Assembly (NCBI RefSeq): GCF_031085175.1
Contig: NZ_JAVHUY010000001.1
Location: forward strand, 124,001 to 188,000
Source of the DNA: Phytohabitans maris
GTDB taxonomy: Bacteria; Actinomycetota; Actinomycetes; Mycobacteriales; Micromonosporaceae
DNA: 64,000 nt
Direction of reading: 5' to 3'
Shown: in pieces, positions 22,541-30,836 of the stretch
Position numbering within the stretch: the stretch's first letter is position 1
Layout of the letters: every line of letters starts with the position of its first letter
Program-made: the position numbers and the translations under genes
The notes under the pieces: model-generated
Databases searched by the model: none
Seen by the model: only the letters and a program-made list of their open reading frames with translations
Told to the model about the DNA's origin: nothing

Positions 22541-24391
22541 ATGGCTGGCCGCATCCGAGACGAGGACATCGCGCTGGTCCGTGATCGGACGGCGATCGCC
22601 GACGTGATCTCCGAGCACGTCACGCTCAAGGCGGCCGGTGGCGGCAACCTCAAGGGGCTCTGTCCCTTCCACGACGAGAAGACCGCCTCGTTCACCGTCG
22701 CCCCGGGCCGAAACGTGTACTTCTGCCACGGGTGCGGGGTCGGCGGCGACGCCATCAAGTTCCTCATGGACATCGACCACCTCTCGTTCGTCGAGGCGGT
22801 CGAGCGGCTGGCCGGGCGGGCCGGCATCCAGCTGCGCTACGTCGAGGCCGGGCCGGCGCCGGTGCGCCAGGGCCAGGGGCAGCGGCAGCGCCTGGTCGCC
22901 GCGCACGCGGCCGCCGCCGAGTTCTACGCCGACCAGCTCGGCACGGCACCCGCGCACAAGGCCCGCGAGTTCCTCGCCGAGCGCGGCTTCGACCGCGACA
23001 CCGCCCAGCGGTACGGCTGCGGCTTCGCCCCGGACGCCTGGGACCACCTCGCCAAGCACCTGCGGCAAAAGGGGTACACGCCACAGGAGCTGATCACCGC
23101 TGGGCTGGCCCGGGAGGCGCGCTCGGGCTCGCTGATCGACCGCTTCCGGGCCCGGCTGCTCTGGCCGATCCGCGACCTCACCGGCGACGTGATCGGCTTC
23201 GGCGCGCGCAAGCTCTTCGACCAGGACGACGGCCCCAAGTACCTCAACACTCCCGAGACGCCCATCTACAAGAAGTCACACGTGCTCTACGGCGTCGACC
23301 GGGCCAAGCGGGAGATCGCCAAGCAGGGGCGGGTGGTGATCGTCGAGGGGTACACCGACGTGATGGCCTGCCACCTCGCCGACGTGCCCACGGCGGTGGC
23401 GACCTGCGGCACGTCGTTCGGCAGCGACCACATCGGCGTGCTGCGGCGGCTGCTGATGGACACCGACGGCTTCACCGGCGAGATCATCTTCACTTTCGAC
23501 GGCGACGCGGCCGGGCAGAAGGCGGCGCTGCGCGCGTTCGAGGAAGACCAGAAGTTCGTCGGCCGCACGTTCATCGCGGTCTCCCCGGACAGCATGGACC
23601 CGTGCGAGCTGCGGCTGGCCAAGGGCGACATGGCCGTCCGCGACCTGATCGCCCGCCGCGAGCCGCTGGTCGACTTCGCGCTGCGGCAGGTGCTCTCCCG
23701 CCACGACCTGGACACCGTCGAGGGCCGGGTCGACGCGATGCGCCGGGCCGCGCCGCTGGTCGCGAAGATCAAAGACCGGGAAAAGCGGCCGGAGTACGTC
23801 CGGAAACTCGCCGGCGACCTCGGCATGGAGATCGAGCCGGTGCAGCGTGCCGTGGCCGCCGCCGCGGGCCGCGCCGAGCCGGCACCGGGCCGCCCCGCGC
23901 CGGTGGAGTCCGCTGTGGACAGTCCACTGGCGATGGTGGAGCGCGAGTGCCTCAAGCTGGCGCTGCAGATGCCGGCGCTGGCCGGGCCGATGTTCGACGC
24001 GCTGGGCGCCGACGTCTACCGCCACCCGGTACACGTGGCGGTCCGGGAAGCCATCGCCGCCGCGGGCGGTGCGGCCTCCGCGGCGGCCGGGGCCGTCTGG
24101 ATCGAGGGGGTACGCGACGCGGGCGCCGACCTGGCCGCGAAGGCCCTCGTGGGCGAGCTCGCCGTCGAGCCGCTGCGCCTGGACACCGAGCCCGACCCCC
24201 GCTACGTCTCGGTGACGCTGGCCCGCCTCCAGCTCGGCTCGGTGGCGGCCCGGATCCGCGAGCTGAAGTCGAAGGTGCAGCGCGTCAACCCGGTGACCAG
24301 CAAAGACGAGTACCTGGCGCTCGCCGGGGAACTCTTCTCCCTGGAGCAGCACGCGCGGGCACTGCGCGAGCAGGCGGTCGGGGGTCTGTAG
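22541..24391 (+). CDS. dnaG: DNA primase
   Basis: A protein of 616 residues that makes RNA primers at the replication fork. N-terminal zinc-binding domain with CPFHDEKTASF and YFCHGCGVGGD (residues about 42-70); TOPRIM domain with VIVEGYTDVMA and the acidic FTFDGDAAGQKA and DPCELRLAKG motifs; C-terminal helicase-interacting region from about 450. Length and order are normal for actinobacterial DnaG. The start has no ribosome site; CAGGAT 7 nt upstream may be the -10 of a leaderless transcript. Usual housekeeping neighbour set; nothing links it to the envelope island upstream. Confidence 0.97.
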   Translation: MAGRIRDEDIALVRDRTAIADVISEHVTLKAAGGGNLKGLCPFHDEKTASFTVAPGRNVYFCHGCGVGGDAIKFLMDIDHLSFVEAVERLAGRAGIQLRYVEAGPAPVRQGQGQRQRLVAAHAAAAEFYADQLGTAPAHKAREFLAERGFDRDTAQRYGCGFAPDAWDHLAKHLRQKGYTPQELITAGLAREARSGSLIDRFRARLLWPIRDLTGDVIGFGARKLFDQDDGPKYLNTPETPIYKKSHVLYGVDRAKREIAKQGRVVIVEGYTDVMACHLADVPTAVATCGTSFGSDHIGVLRRLLMDTDGFTGEIIFTFDGDAAGQKAALRAFEEDQKFVGRTFIAVSPDSMDPCELRLAKGDMAVRDLIARREPLVDFALRQVLSRHDLDTVEGRVDAMRRAAPLVAKIKDREKRPEYVRKLAGDLGMEIEPVQRAVAAAAGRAEPAPGRPAPVESAVDSPLAMVERECLKLALQMPALAGPMFDALGADVYRHPVHVAVREAIAAAGGAASAAAGAVWIEGVRDAGADLAAKALVGELAVEPLRLDTEPDPRYVSVTLARLQLGSVAARIRELKSKVQRVNPVTSKDEYLALAGELFSLEQHARALREQAVGGL

Positions 24392-24395
24392 GCGG

Positions 24396-24905
24396 ATGGC
24401 GTTGTTCAGGCGCAAGCCCAAGCTGCCGGCCGACCAGCGCCCGGCCCTGGAGCCGGACGAGCGCATCCTCGCCTGGGCTCCCACGAGCGACGCCGGCGTG
24501 GTGGTCGCGACCAACCGCGGCCTGTGGCTGCCCGGCCTGCACCGCATGGGCTGGCACGAGGTCCACAAGGCCGTCTGGTCGGGGCGCGAGCTGGTGGTGA
24601 CCCCCGCGGCGGTGGTCGGCGAGGGCGCCGGCTACACCGTGGTCGCCGACCAGCCGATCCTCTCCACGCTCCTGCTGGACCCCGGCGACGTACCCGACCA
24701 GGTGCGCGCCCGGGTGACCCGCTCGGTCGCGTACACGGAGCACCACCCCCTTCCCGAGGGCGGCGGCGTCCGCGTGGTGGCACGGCGGGTGAGCGGCGTG
24801 GACGGCCTGACCTGGACGGTCCGCTACGACCCCGGCACCCCCAAGGACGAGGCCACGGTCGACGACCTGGTAGCCGCCGCCCGCGCCACCACCACCCCCG
24901 CGTGA
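24396..24905 (+). CDS. conserved hypothetical protein (PH-like)
   Basis: A cytosolic protein of 169 residues, starting 4 nt after dnaG and probably co-transcribed. PDERILAWAPTSDAGVVVATNRGLWLPG followed by GWHEVHKAVWSGRELVV resembles the strand pattern of bacterial PH-like domains found beside replication genes in actinobacteria. No catalytic residues are evident. Function unknown. Confidence 0.75.
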   Translation: MALFRRKPKLPADQRPALEPDERILAWAPTSDAGVVVATNRGLWLPGLHRMGWHEVHKAVWSGRELVVTPAAVVGEGAGYTVVADQPILSTLLLDPGDVPDQVRARVTRSVAYTEHHPLPEGGGVRVVARRVSGVDGLTWTVRYDPGTPKDEATVDDLVAAARATTTPA

Positions 24906-24917
24906 CGCCGGAGCGCT

Positions 24918-24935
24918 GGTACCATATTCGGTACG
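24918..24935 (+). promoter_or_regulatory. YefM/YoeB operator over the -10
   Basis: Two GGTAC-centred half sites, GGTACC (24918-24923) and GGTACG (24930-24935), lie 12 bp apart centre to centre, the spacing known for YefM-YoeB operators built from TGTACA-type palindromes. CATATT, a -10 candidate, lies between them, so binding would block the promoter. AGGAG precedes the ATG at 24953. Confidence 0.6.
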
Positions 24936-24952
24936 AGTCGTGAGGAGAGATC

Positions 24953-25210
24953 ATGACGGCGGCAATCAGCGCGAGCGAGGCTCGCAAGACCCTTTTCCCA
25001 CTCATCGAGCGGGTCAACGAAGACCACACCCCCATCGAGATCGTCTCCAAGCGGGGCAATGCCGTGCTGGTCAGCAAGGAAGACTGGGACTCGATCATGG
25101 AGACCAACTACCTGCTCAGGTCTCCCGCCAACGCGCGGCGTCTGATGGAGAGTGTCGAGCAGTGGCGTGCCGGGCGTGCGACTGAGCGCGAGCCGGATGC
25201 CGGCGAGTGA
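24953..25210 (+). CDS. yefM: antitoxin of the YefM (Phd/YefM) family
   Basis: A protein of 85 residues with the family opening [19 protein letters not shown], then [24 protein letters not shown], which forms the dimeric DNA-binding fold. The C-terminal half ([17 protein letters not shown]) is the toxin-neutralising tail. It overlaps the toxin start by 4 nt, giving coupled translation, and it should repress its own promoter through the operator upstream. Confidence 0.93.
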   Translation: MTAAISASEARKTLFPLIERVNEDHTPIEIVSKRGNAVLVSKEDWDSIMETNYLLRSPANARRLMESVEQWRAGRATEREPDAGE

Positions 25211-25467
25211 AGCTGAGCTGGACCGATCACGCCTGGGACGACTACCTCTACTGGCAGACCCAGGACCGTAAGACCCTCAAGCGAATCAATACGCTGATCT
25301 CCGATATCAGACGAGACCCGGACGGGCCGGGCATCGGTAAACCCGAGATCCTCCGTAACAATCTCGCCGGCCTGCGCTCACGTCGCATCGACGATGAGCA
25401 CCGTCTGGTTTACGCGGTCGGGCCGGATGAAATCACGATCATCTCCTGCCGGTACCACTACGAGTGA
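25207..25467 (+). CDS. yoeB: YoeB-family mRNA interferase toxin
   Basis: A protein of 86 residues from GTG 25207. It cleaves mRNA in the ribosomal A site when free of YefM. The catalytic set known from E. coli YoeB is conserved: Glu 47, Arg 66 and His 84 in the ending CRYHYE. W-x4-DDYLYWQ at the N-terminus is also typical. The gene ends only 3 nt before the convergent ROK gene. Confidence 0.94.
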   Translation: MKLSWTDHAWDDYLYWQTQDRKTLKRINTLISDIRRDPDGPGIGKPEILRNNLAGLRSRRIDDEHRLVYAVGPDEITIISCRYHYE

Positions 25468-25470
25468 CTC

Positions 25471-26682
25471 TCAGGCCGGGCGGGCCGCGTGGCTGGCGCC
25501 CTGGTCGTGGCAGATGTGGTCGCTGATCATGCGGGCGGCGCCGACCAGCCCGGCCTCGTCGCCCATCTCGGACAGGGCGATCGGCATGTCGCCGGTGGCC
25601 AGCGGCAGTGACGAGCGGTAGACGACCGAGCGGATCTCCGCGAGCAGCGCGTGGCCGATACCGGCGACGCCGCCGCCGATCACGATCAGGCCCGGGTTGA
25701 AGAAGCTGACCAGGCCGGCGAGCACCTGCCCGACCCGGCGGGCGCCGTCGCGGACCATGCCCATCGCGAACGGGTCGCCGTCGGCGGCCGCCACCGAGAC
25801 GTCGACCGGGGTGACGGCGCCGGTCTCACGCAGCCGGTCGGCGAGGTGGGGGGAGCGGCCGGAGCGGGCGGCGGCCAGCGCGTCGCGGGTCAGGGCGGCA
25901 CCACCGAAGAACGCCTCCAGGCAGCCGCTGTTGCCGCAGACGCAGACCGGCCCGTGCGGGTCCACCGACGTGTGGCCGATGTCGCCGGCGCTGCCGGTGG
26001 CGCCCCGGTAGACCTCGCCGGCGGCCACGATGCCGCAGCCGATGCCGGCACCGATCTTCACGAACAGGAAGTCCTCGAACGAGCGGGCGATCCCGGAGTG
26101 CATCTCGCCGAGCGCCATGATGTTGACGTCGTTGTCCACGAGCACCGGGCAGCTCAGCTCGGCGGCCAGCGTCTCCCGTACCGGAAACCGGTGCCACCCC
26201 GGCATGAACGGCGGCGACACCGGCATCCCCTCGCGAAAGCTCACCGGGCCGGGGATGCCCACGCCGGCGCCGGTGAACCGCGTCGTGGCGGTCTCCACGC
26301 GCAGCTTGTTGACCATCTCGAGCGCCTGGCCGATCACCGCGGTCGGGCCTTTGCGCAGGTCGGTGCGCTCGGTGACCCGGCCGAGGATGCGCATCTCGCC
26401 GTCCGTGACCGCCAGGTCGAGCGTGGTGGCGCCGATGTCGATACCCAGGAAGCGGGTGGACGCCGCGATCCGGACCACCGACGAACGCCGGCCGCCCCGA
26501 GAGGCGGCCGGTCCGGCGGTGTCGACGAGACCTCGGTCGATGAGGCGGTCGATCTCGACCGCGAGCTTCGACCGGGACAGTCCCACCGCGTCGACGAGCT
26601 CGGCGCGGGAGCGGGGCCCGCCGTCGCGCAGGAGGCGGAGGACCGCCGCCTGGTGCCGATTGTCGGGCCACACTCCAACCAT
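25471..26682 (-). CDS. ROK-family transcriptional regulator
   Basis: A protein of 403 residues. N-terminal winged helix-turn-helix (AAVLRLLRDGGPRSRAELVDA, LSRSKLAVEIDRLIDRG); then the ROK sugar-kinase-like fold with DIGATTLDLAV, GIPGPVSF, VDNDVN, and the zinc motif CVCGNSGCLEAFFGG. ROK repressors respond to sugars or sugar phosphates. The frame extends to 26814, but that would overlap the divergent gene, and homologous ROK proteins begin near the HTH, so ATG 26682 is preferred. Its targets may be the divergent exporter and the sugar locus downstream, whose promoters share similar A/T-rich motifs. Confidence 0.88.
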   Translation of the reverse strand: MVGVWPDNRHQAAVLRLLRDGGPRSRAELVDAVGLSRSKLAVEIDRLIDRGLVDTAGPAASRGGRRSSVVRIAASTRFLGIDIGATTLDLAVTDGEMRILGRVTERTDLRKGPTAVIGQALEMVNKLRVETATTRFTGAGVGIPGPVSFREGMPVSPPFMPGWHRFPVRETLAAELSCPVLVDNDVNIMALGEMHSGIARSFEDFLFVKIGAGIGCGIVAAGEVYRGATGSAGDIGHTSVDPHGPVCVCGNSGCLEAFFGGAALTRDALAAARSGRSPHLADRLRETGAVTPVDVSVAAADGDPFAMGMVRDGARRVGQVLAGLVSFFNPGLIVIGGGVAGIGHALLAEIRSVVYRSSLPLATGDMPIALSEMGDEAGLVGAARMISDHICHDQGASHAARPA

Positions 26683-26783
26683 TCGGCCAAGATAGCGCAA
26701 AGTTTGGTCGATACGGAGGGAACTTTCTCCAGAGACATCAAAAGTCCTCGAAAAGTGGCTGGGACCTTGTCGTACCGCGGGGC

Positions 26784-26789
26784 TAGTGT
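26784..26789 (+). promoter_or_regulatory. -10 of a leaderless promoter
   Basis: TAGTGT ends exactly 6 nt before GTG 26796, so the mRNA should begin at the start codon. The same CTAGTGTG context occurs at 30773-30780. The 113-nt divergent gap also has AAAGTT (from 26699) and AACTTT (26729-26734) facing each other, a possible ROK operator. Confidence 0.5.
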
Positions 26790-26795
26790 GCCCGG

Positions 26796-27728
26796 GTGGC
26801 CAACACCCAACCACTCATCCAAGCGCGGGGGCTGGTGAAGCGGTTCGGCGACTTCACGGCCGTCGATGGCATCGACGTCGACGTGCGGCCGGGGGAGGCG
26901 TTCGGCTTTCTGGGTCCCAACGGCGCGGGCAAGAGCTCGACCATGCGCATGATCGGCTGCGTCTCCCCGCCCACCGGCGGCACGCTGCGGATCCTCGGCA
27001 AGGACCCGACCCGTGACGGCCCCGCCATCCGCGCCCGCCTCGGCGTCTGTCCCCAGCTCGACAACCTCGACCCCGAGCTGACCGTCCAGGAAAACCTGAC
27101 GACGTACGCGCGGTATTTCGGCATCCCGCGCCGGGTCGCTCGCGAGCGGGCGGCCGAGCTGCTCGACTTCGTGCAGCTCGCCGAGCGGGCCGGCAGCAAG
27201 GTCGAGCCCCTCTCCGGCGGCATGAAGCGGCGGCTCACGATCGCCCGCGCCCTGGTCAACGAGCCCGACATCGTGCTGCTCGACGAGCCCACCACGGGCC
27301 TCGACCCGCAGGCCCGCCACCTGGTGTGGGAGCGGCTGTTCCGGCTCAAGCAGCAGGGCGTGACGCTGGTGCTGACCACCCATTACATGGACGAGGCCGA
27401 GCAGCTCTGCGACCGGCTGGTGGTGATGGACGGCGGCCGCATCGTCGCCGAAGGCTCACCCCGTGAGCTGATCGAGCGCCACTCCACCCGCGAGGTGGTC
27501 GAGCTGCGCTTCGTCGCCGAGTCGCAGGAAGACTTCGCCGGCAAGCTGGGCGGCCTCGGCGAGCGGCTGGAGGTGCTGCCCGACCGCATCCTGCTGTACG
27601 TCGGCGCCGGCGACACCGCGGTCGCCGACGTGCACGCCCGCGGGCTCGCACCGGCCAGCGTGCTCGTGCGCCGCAGCTCCCTGGAGGACGTCTTCCTCCA
27701 CCTGACCGGCCGGACGCTGGTGGACTGA
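26796..27728 (+). CDS. DrrA-type ABC exporter ATPase
   Basis: A protein of 310 residues. Walker A GPNGAGKSS, Q-loop CPQLDNLDPELTV, signature LSGGMKRRLTIARAL, Walker B IVLLDEPTTGLDPQ and H-loop TTHYMDEAEQL match the DrrA/NodI group. The C-terminal 80 residues form the small regulatory domain of that group. GTG 26796 follows a -10 by 6 nt, indicating a leaderless mRNA. It forms an operon with two permease genes. Substrate unknown: a lipid, polysaccharide or natural product are usual for this group. Confidence 0.92.
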   Translation: MANTQPLIQARGLVKRFGDFTAVDGIDVDVRPGEAFGFLGPNGAGKSSTMRMIGCVSPPTGGTLRILGKDPTRDGPAIRARLGVCPQLDNLDPELTVQENLTTYARYFGIPRRVARERAAELLDFVQLAERAGSKVEPLSGGMKRRLTIARALVNEPDIVLLDEPTTGLDPQARHLVWERLFRLKQQGVTLVLTTHYMDEAEQLCDRLVVMDGGRIVAEGSPRELIERHSTREVVELRFVAESQEDFAGKLGGLGERLEVLPDRILLYVGAGDTAVADVHARGLAPASVLVRRSSLEDVFLHLTGRTLVD

Positions 27729-27729
27729 C

Positions 27730-28479
27730 ATGACGGCCGTATTCGAGTTCTGGCTGGTCACGTACAAGCGAGTGTGGCGGGGCAGCGCGCTCTCCACGTT
27801 CGTGCTGCCGCTGCTCACCGTGCTCGGCTTCGGGCTCGGCGTGGGAGACTACGTCGACGGCGGCGTGGGCGGTGTGCCGTACCTCGACTGGATCGTCCCG
27901 GGCCTGATCGCCTCGACGGTCATGCAGGTGGCCATGTTCGAGTCGACCTGGCCGGTGCTGAGCAATTTCAACTGGGTCCGCACCTACGAGGGGCAGGCCG
28001 CGACGCCGGTACGCCTCGACGACATCCTCGGCGGCAACCTGGCCTACGTGGTCTTTCGGGCGCTCACCGGCGCCGTGGCGTTCCTGCTGGTGGCGCTGCC
28101 GTTCGGGGCGCTGCACTCGTGGTGGGCGCTGACCGTGCTGCCGGTGTCGCTGCTGCTCGCGTTCGCCTTCGCGGCGCCCGTGTTCGCCTACAGTTCGTCG
28201 GTCACCAGCGACAGCTACCTCGCGCTGCTGTTCCGGTTCGCGGTGATCCCGATGTCGCTGTTCGCCGGCGTCTTCTTCCCGGTCGAGTCGCTGCCGGTCG
28301 GCCTGCGCTGGCTGGCGTACGCGTCGCCGCTGTGGCACGGCGTCGACCTGTCCCGCGCCGCCACGCTCGGCGCCCCGCCCGAGTGGTCGATCCCCGGGCA
28401 CCTGCTCTACCTGGCCCTCTGGGCGGCCGGCGGCTACGCGATCGCCCGCGTCCGGTTCAAGAAGCGGTTGGTGATCTAG
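27730..28479 (+). CDS. ABC-2 type permease (first subunit)
   Basis: An integral membrane protein of 249 residues with six predicted helices. LDWIVPGLIASTVMQVAMFES and MSLFAGVFFPVESLPVGLRWLAYASPLWHGVDL are typical of the ABC-2/NodJ family. It starts one base after the ATPase gene and its TAG overlaps the GTG of the next permease by one base. Confidence 0.9.
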   Translation: MTAVFEFWLVTYKRVWRGSALSTFVLPLLTVLGFGLGVGDYVDGGVGGVPYLDWIVPGLIASTVMQVAMFESTWPVLSNFNWVRTYEGQAATPVRLDDILGGNLAYVVFRALTGAVAFLLVALPFGALHSWWALTVLPVSLLLAFAFAAPVFAYSSSVTSDSYLALLFRFAVIPMSLFAGVFFPVESLPVGLRWLAYASPLWHGVDLSRAATLGAPPEWSIPGHLLYLALWAAGGYAIARVRFKKRLVI

Positions 28480-29288
28480 TGGTCGCGCTGGTCCTTCCCC
28501 GGCTGGTCAGCTTCGAGGGCGCCGGGCGCCGCTCGGCCTCGGTCGCCGAGCGCAACGTCGCCGCGCTCAAGTCGGCGTACTGGATCGTCCTGATCTCCGG
28601 CTTCTTCGAGCCGCTGCTCTACCTGCTGTCGATCGGCGTCGGGGTGGGCGGCCTGGTCGGCGATCTCACGCTCCCCAGTGGACAGGTCGTCGAGTACGCG
28701 GCGTTCGTCGCACCCGCGATGCTCGCCTCGGCCGCGATGTCCGGCGCGCTGTCGGAGACCACCTTCAACTTCTTCGGGAAGATGAAGTTCATGAAGCTGT
28801 ACGACGGGGTGCTCGCCACTCCCGTGCAGCCGTTCGAGATCGCGCTCGGCGAGCTCGCCTGGGCGATGGTGCGCGGCTCGCTCTATTCGGCCGCGTTCCT
28901 CGTGGTCATGTTCGCGCTCGACCTCACCACCGGTCCGCGGGCACTGGTCGCGTTTCCGGCGGCGGTGCTGGTCGGTTTCGCGTTCGGCGCGCTGGGCATG
29001 GCGCTTTCCACGTTCATGCGCGGCTGGCAGGACTTCGACCTGGTCGGTTCGGCGCAGTTCGCGCTGTTTCTCTTCTCCGGCACATTCGTCCCGGCCGAGT
29101 CGTACCCGTCGGTGCTGCGCTGGGTCATCGAGGTGACCCCGCTCTACCGCGCGGTCGACCTGTTGCGCGGCATCAGCACCGGCACGCTCGGCGCGTCCGG
29201 CTGGCTCGACGTGGCGTACCTGCTGGCGGCGGTGGCGATCGGCCTCATGATCGCTTCGCGGCGGATGGCGAAGTTGTTGTGCAAGTGA
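28479..29288 (+). CDS. ABC-2 type permease (second subunit)
   Basis: A membrane protein of 269 residues starting at GTG 28479, sharing one base with the upstream stop. It is homologous to the first permease: AAFVAPAMLASAAMSGALSE, LFLFSGTFVPAESYPSVLRW and TPLYRAVDLLRGIS. The transporter is thus a heterodimer of permeases with one ATPase gene. The C-terminus is basic (RRMAKLLCK). Operon ends here. Confidence 0.9.
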   Translation: MVALVLPRLVSFEGAGRRSASVAERNVAALKSAYWIVLISGFFEPLLYLLSIGVGVGGLVGDLTLPSGQVVEYAAFVAPAMLASAAMSGALSETTFNFFGKMKFMKLYDGVLATPVQPFEIALGELAWAMVRGSLYSAAFLVVMFALDLTTGPRALVAFPAAVLVGFAFGALGMALSTFMRGWQDFDLVGSAQFALFLFSGTFVPAESYPSVLRWVIEVTPLYRAVDLLRGISTGTLGASGWLDVAYLLAAVAIGLMIASRRMAKLLCK

Positions 29289-29314
29289 TGAGCTAGAGAG
29301 CGCTTTCTCCCGCC

Positions 29315-29352
29315 ACAGGCAAATCTTTCGTCCGTACAGGCAAAAGTTTGTT
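29315..29352 (+). promoter_or_regulatory. direct repeat, candidate ROK operator
   Basis: ACAGGCAAATCTTTCGT (29315-29331) recurs as ACAGGCAAAAGTTTGTT (29336-29352), 21 bp apart, two helical turns. It sits about 220 nt before the isomerase-like gene, near a GCTAGCGT -10 candidate (29383-29390). The rest of the 284-nt gap shows no gene. Confidence 0.45.
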
Positions 29353-29572
29353 GGTTCGGGCACTATCTTTCGGCGACCTTGGGGGCTAGCGTCTCCACAG
29401 ACGTAACACGTGAGACACAAACGGTTCCCAGTCCCCCTATTCACGCAGGTCCGGCGCGTCGGCGGCGCTGGGCTGGGTCGTCCGCACCCGCTCTCCGTTC
29501 ACACGTCCCACCACACCTCTGCTCTCGTCGTCGACGGCGGTCCCGGCCGCCGAAGAAAGGTGGAGAAGCTAC

Positions 29573-30658
29573 ATGTCCGAGCCACAGTCCAAGAAAGCGC
29601 TGACCCGCCGCCGCCTGCTCCAGGCCTCGGCTGGCACGGCCGCGGCGATCGGCGCCGCCGGCCTGCCGGTGCTCCAGACCAGCACTCCGGCCCTCGGTGA
29701 CAAGAAGATCACCGTGGAGCCGCTGATCCCCAGCCAGAACCGCGGCATCATCCTCTACAGCGTGCGCGACCGGATCACCGCGGCACCGGACGACAGTGGA
29801 GTCCCGTACGGCTTCGAGCGGGTCCTCGCCCGCCTCGCCGAGATCGGATACAAAGAGGTCGAGTTCGCCGGGTACACCCAGAACACCTCGATCCTGGGCC
29901 GCCAGATCACGCCGACCGAGATCCGCAAGATCCTCGATGACAACGGCCTGGTCGCCAACGGCACGCACACCTCCATCAACGCGGCGACCTTCCAGCAGCA
30001 GCTGGACATCGCCGAGGAGCTGGGCATGGCGCACATCGGCACCGGCTCCGACCCGACCAACAGCTCGTACCAGTCGGACTGGGACGCCGCCGCGGACCTC
30101 TGGAACGAGCTCGGCCGGCAGGCCAAGGAGCGCAAGATGAAGCTGTACACGCACAACCACGACGTGGCGTACAGCTTCCTGCTCGACTCCGGCCCGCTGG
30201 ACGCCAACGGCCGCCCCACGCGCTCGTCGGGCGTGCGCCGCCTGGAGTACTTCTTCGCCAAGACCGACCCGAAGTACGTCTTCTTCGAGTTCGACATCTA
30301 CTGGGGCTACGTGGCCCGGTTCAAGCACCAGACCTACACGAACTCGCGTGGACAGGTCAGGACGGACATCTTCGACCCGATCATCAACGTGGCGAACCGG
30401 ACCAAGCGCTTCCCGCTCTTCCACGCGAAGGACGGCGACAAGGCGCCGGAGCAGACCAACGGGTACGTGATGACACCGCTGGGCGAGGGCGACATCAACT
30501 TCCAGCAGTTCTTCGAGGTCATCGGCGAGCAGGACATCCACCACGCCAACTGGGAGCAGGACACCGCTCCCGGCGGCACGGCCAACCCCGGCCAGTCCCT
30601 CTCGTTCGCCGACATCAGCTACAAGAACATGTCGGACTTGACCATCTACAAGCGGTAA
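29573..30658 (+). CDS. exported sugar phosphate isomerase/epimerase-like TIM-barrel protein
   Basis: A protein of 361 residues with a twin-arginine-type leader (TRRRLLQASAGTAAAIGAAG), so it is exported folded. The mature part is an AP-endonuclease-2/xylose-isomerase-like TIM barrel: GFERVLARLAEIGYKEVEFAGY, NGTHTSIN, KLYTHNHD, YVFFEFDIYWG, FPLFHAKDGD and GEGDINFQQFF. The His, Glu and Asp ligands of the metal site are in place. Such proteins accompany Gfo/Idh/MocA dehydrogenases in polyol and sugar degradation. A good GAAAGGTGG site precedes the ATG. Exact reaction unknown. Confidence 0.85.
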   Translation: MSEPQSKKALTRRRLLQASAGTAAAIGAAGLPVLQTSTPALGDKKITVEPLIPSQNRGIILYSVRDRITAAPDDSGVPYGFERVLARLAEIGYKEVEFAGYTQNTSILGRQITPTEIRKILDDNGLVANGTHTSINAATFQQQLDIAEELGMAHIGTGSDPTNSSYQSDWDAAADLWNELGRQAKERKMKLYTHNHDVAYSFLLDSGPLDANGRPTRSSGVRRLEYFFAKTDPKYVFFEFDIYWGYVARFKHQTYTNSRGQVRTDIFDPIINVANRTKRFPLFHAKDGDKAPEQTNGYVMTPLGEGDINFQQFFEVIGEQDIHHANWEQDTAPGGTANPGQSLSFADISYKNMSDLTIYKR

Positions 30659-30665
30659 TGAGGCG

Positions 30666-30700
30666 GTGATCAGGGCGCTCCAACGGGGCGCCCCGATCAC
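30666..30700 (+). terminator. terminator of the isomerase-like gene
   Basis: A 13-bp stem (30666-30678 with 30688-30700) with one mismatch, starting 8 nt after the stop. It contains GATCA-rich outer ends like the hairpin at 19421. Confidence 0.65.
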
Positions 30701-30773
30701 AACTTCTGCTGACTTTGAAAAAAGTTGTGTCTCAGTACGAGTAAAGGTCTGGACATCGGGAGCGGAAGGCTCC

Positions 30774-30779
30774 TAGTGT
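30774..30779 (+). promoter_or_regulatory. -10 candidate for the second ROK operon
   Basis: TAGTGT in the context CCTAGTGTGTC, as at 26784. Transcription would start about 50 nt before GTG 30837. ACTTT/AAAGT (from 30713) lie just upstream as a possible operator. Confidence 0.4.
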
Positions 30780-30836
30780 GTCGGACACGACACGCCGACG
30801 TTGCGTCGATGTGAACCACTTCCGAGGGAGGGTTCC

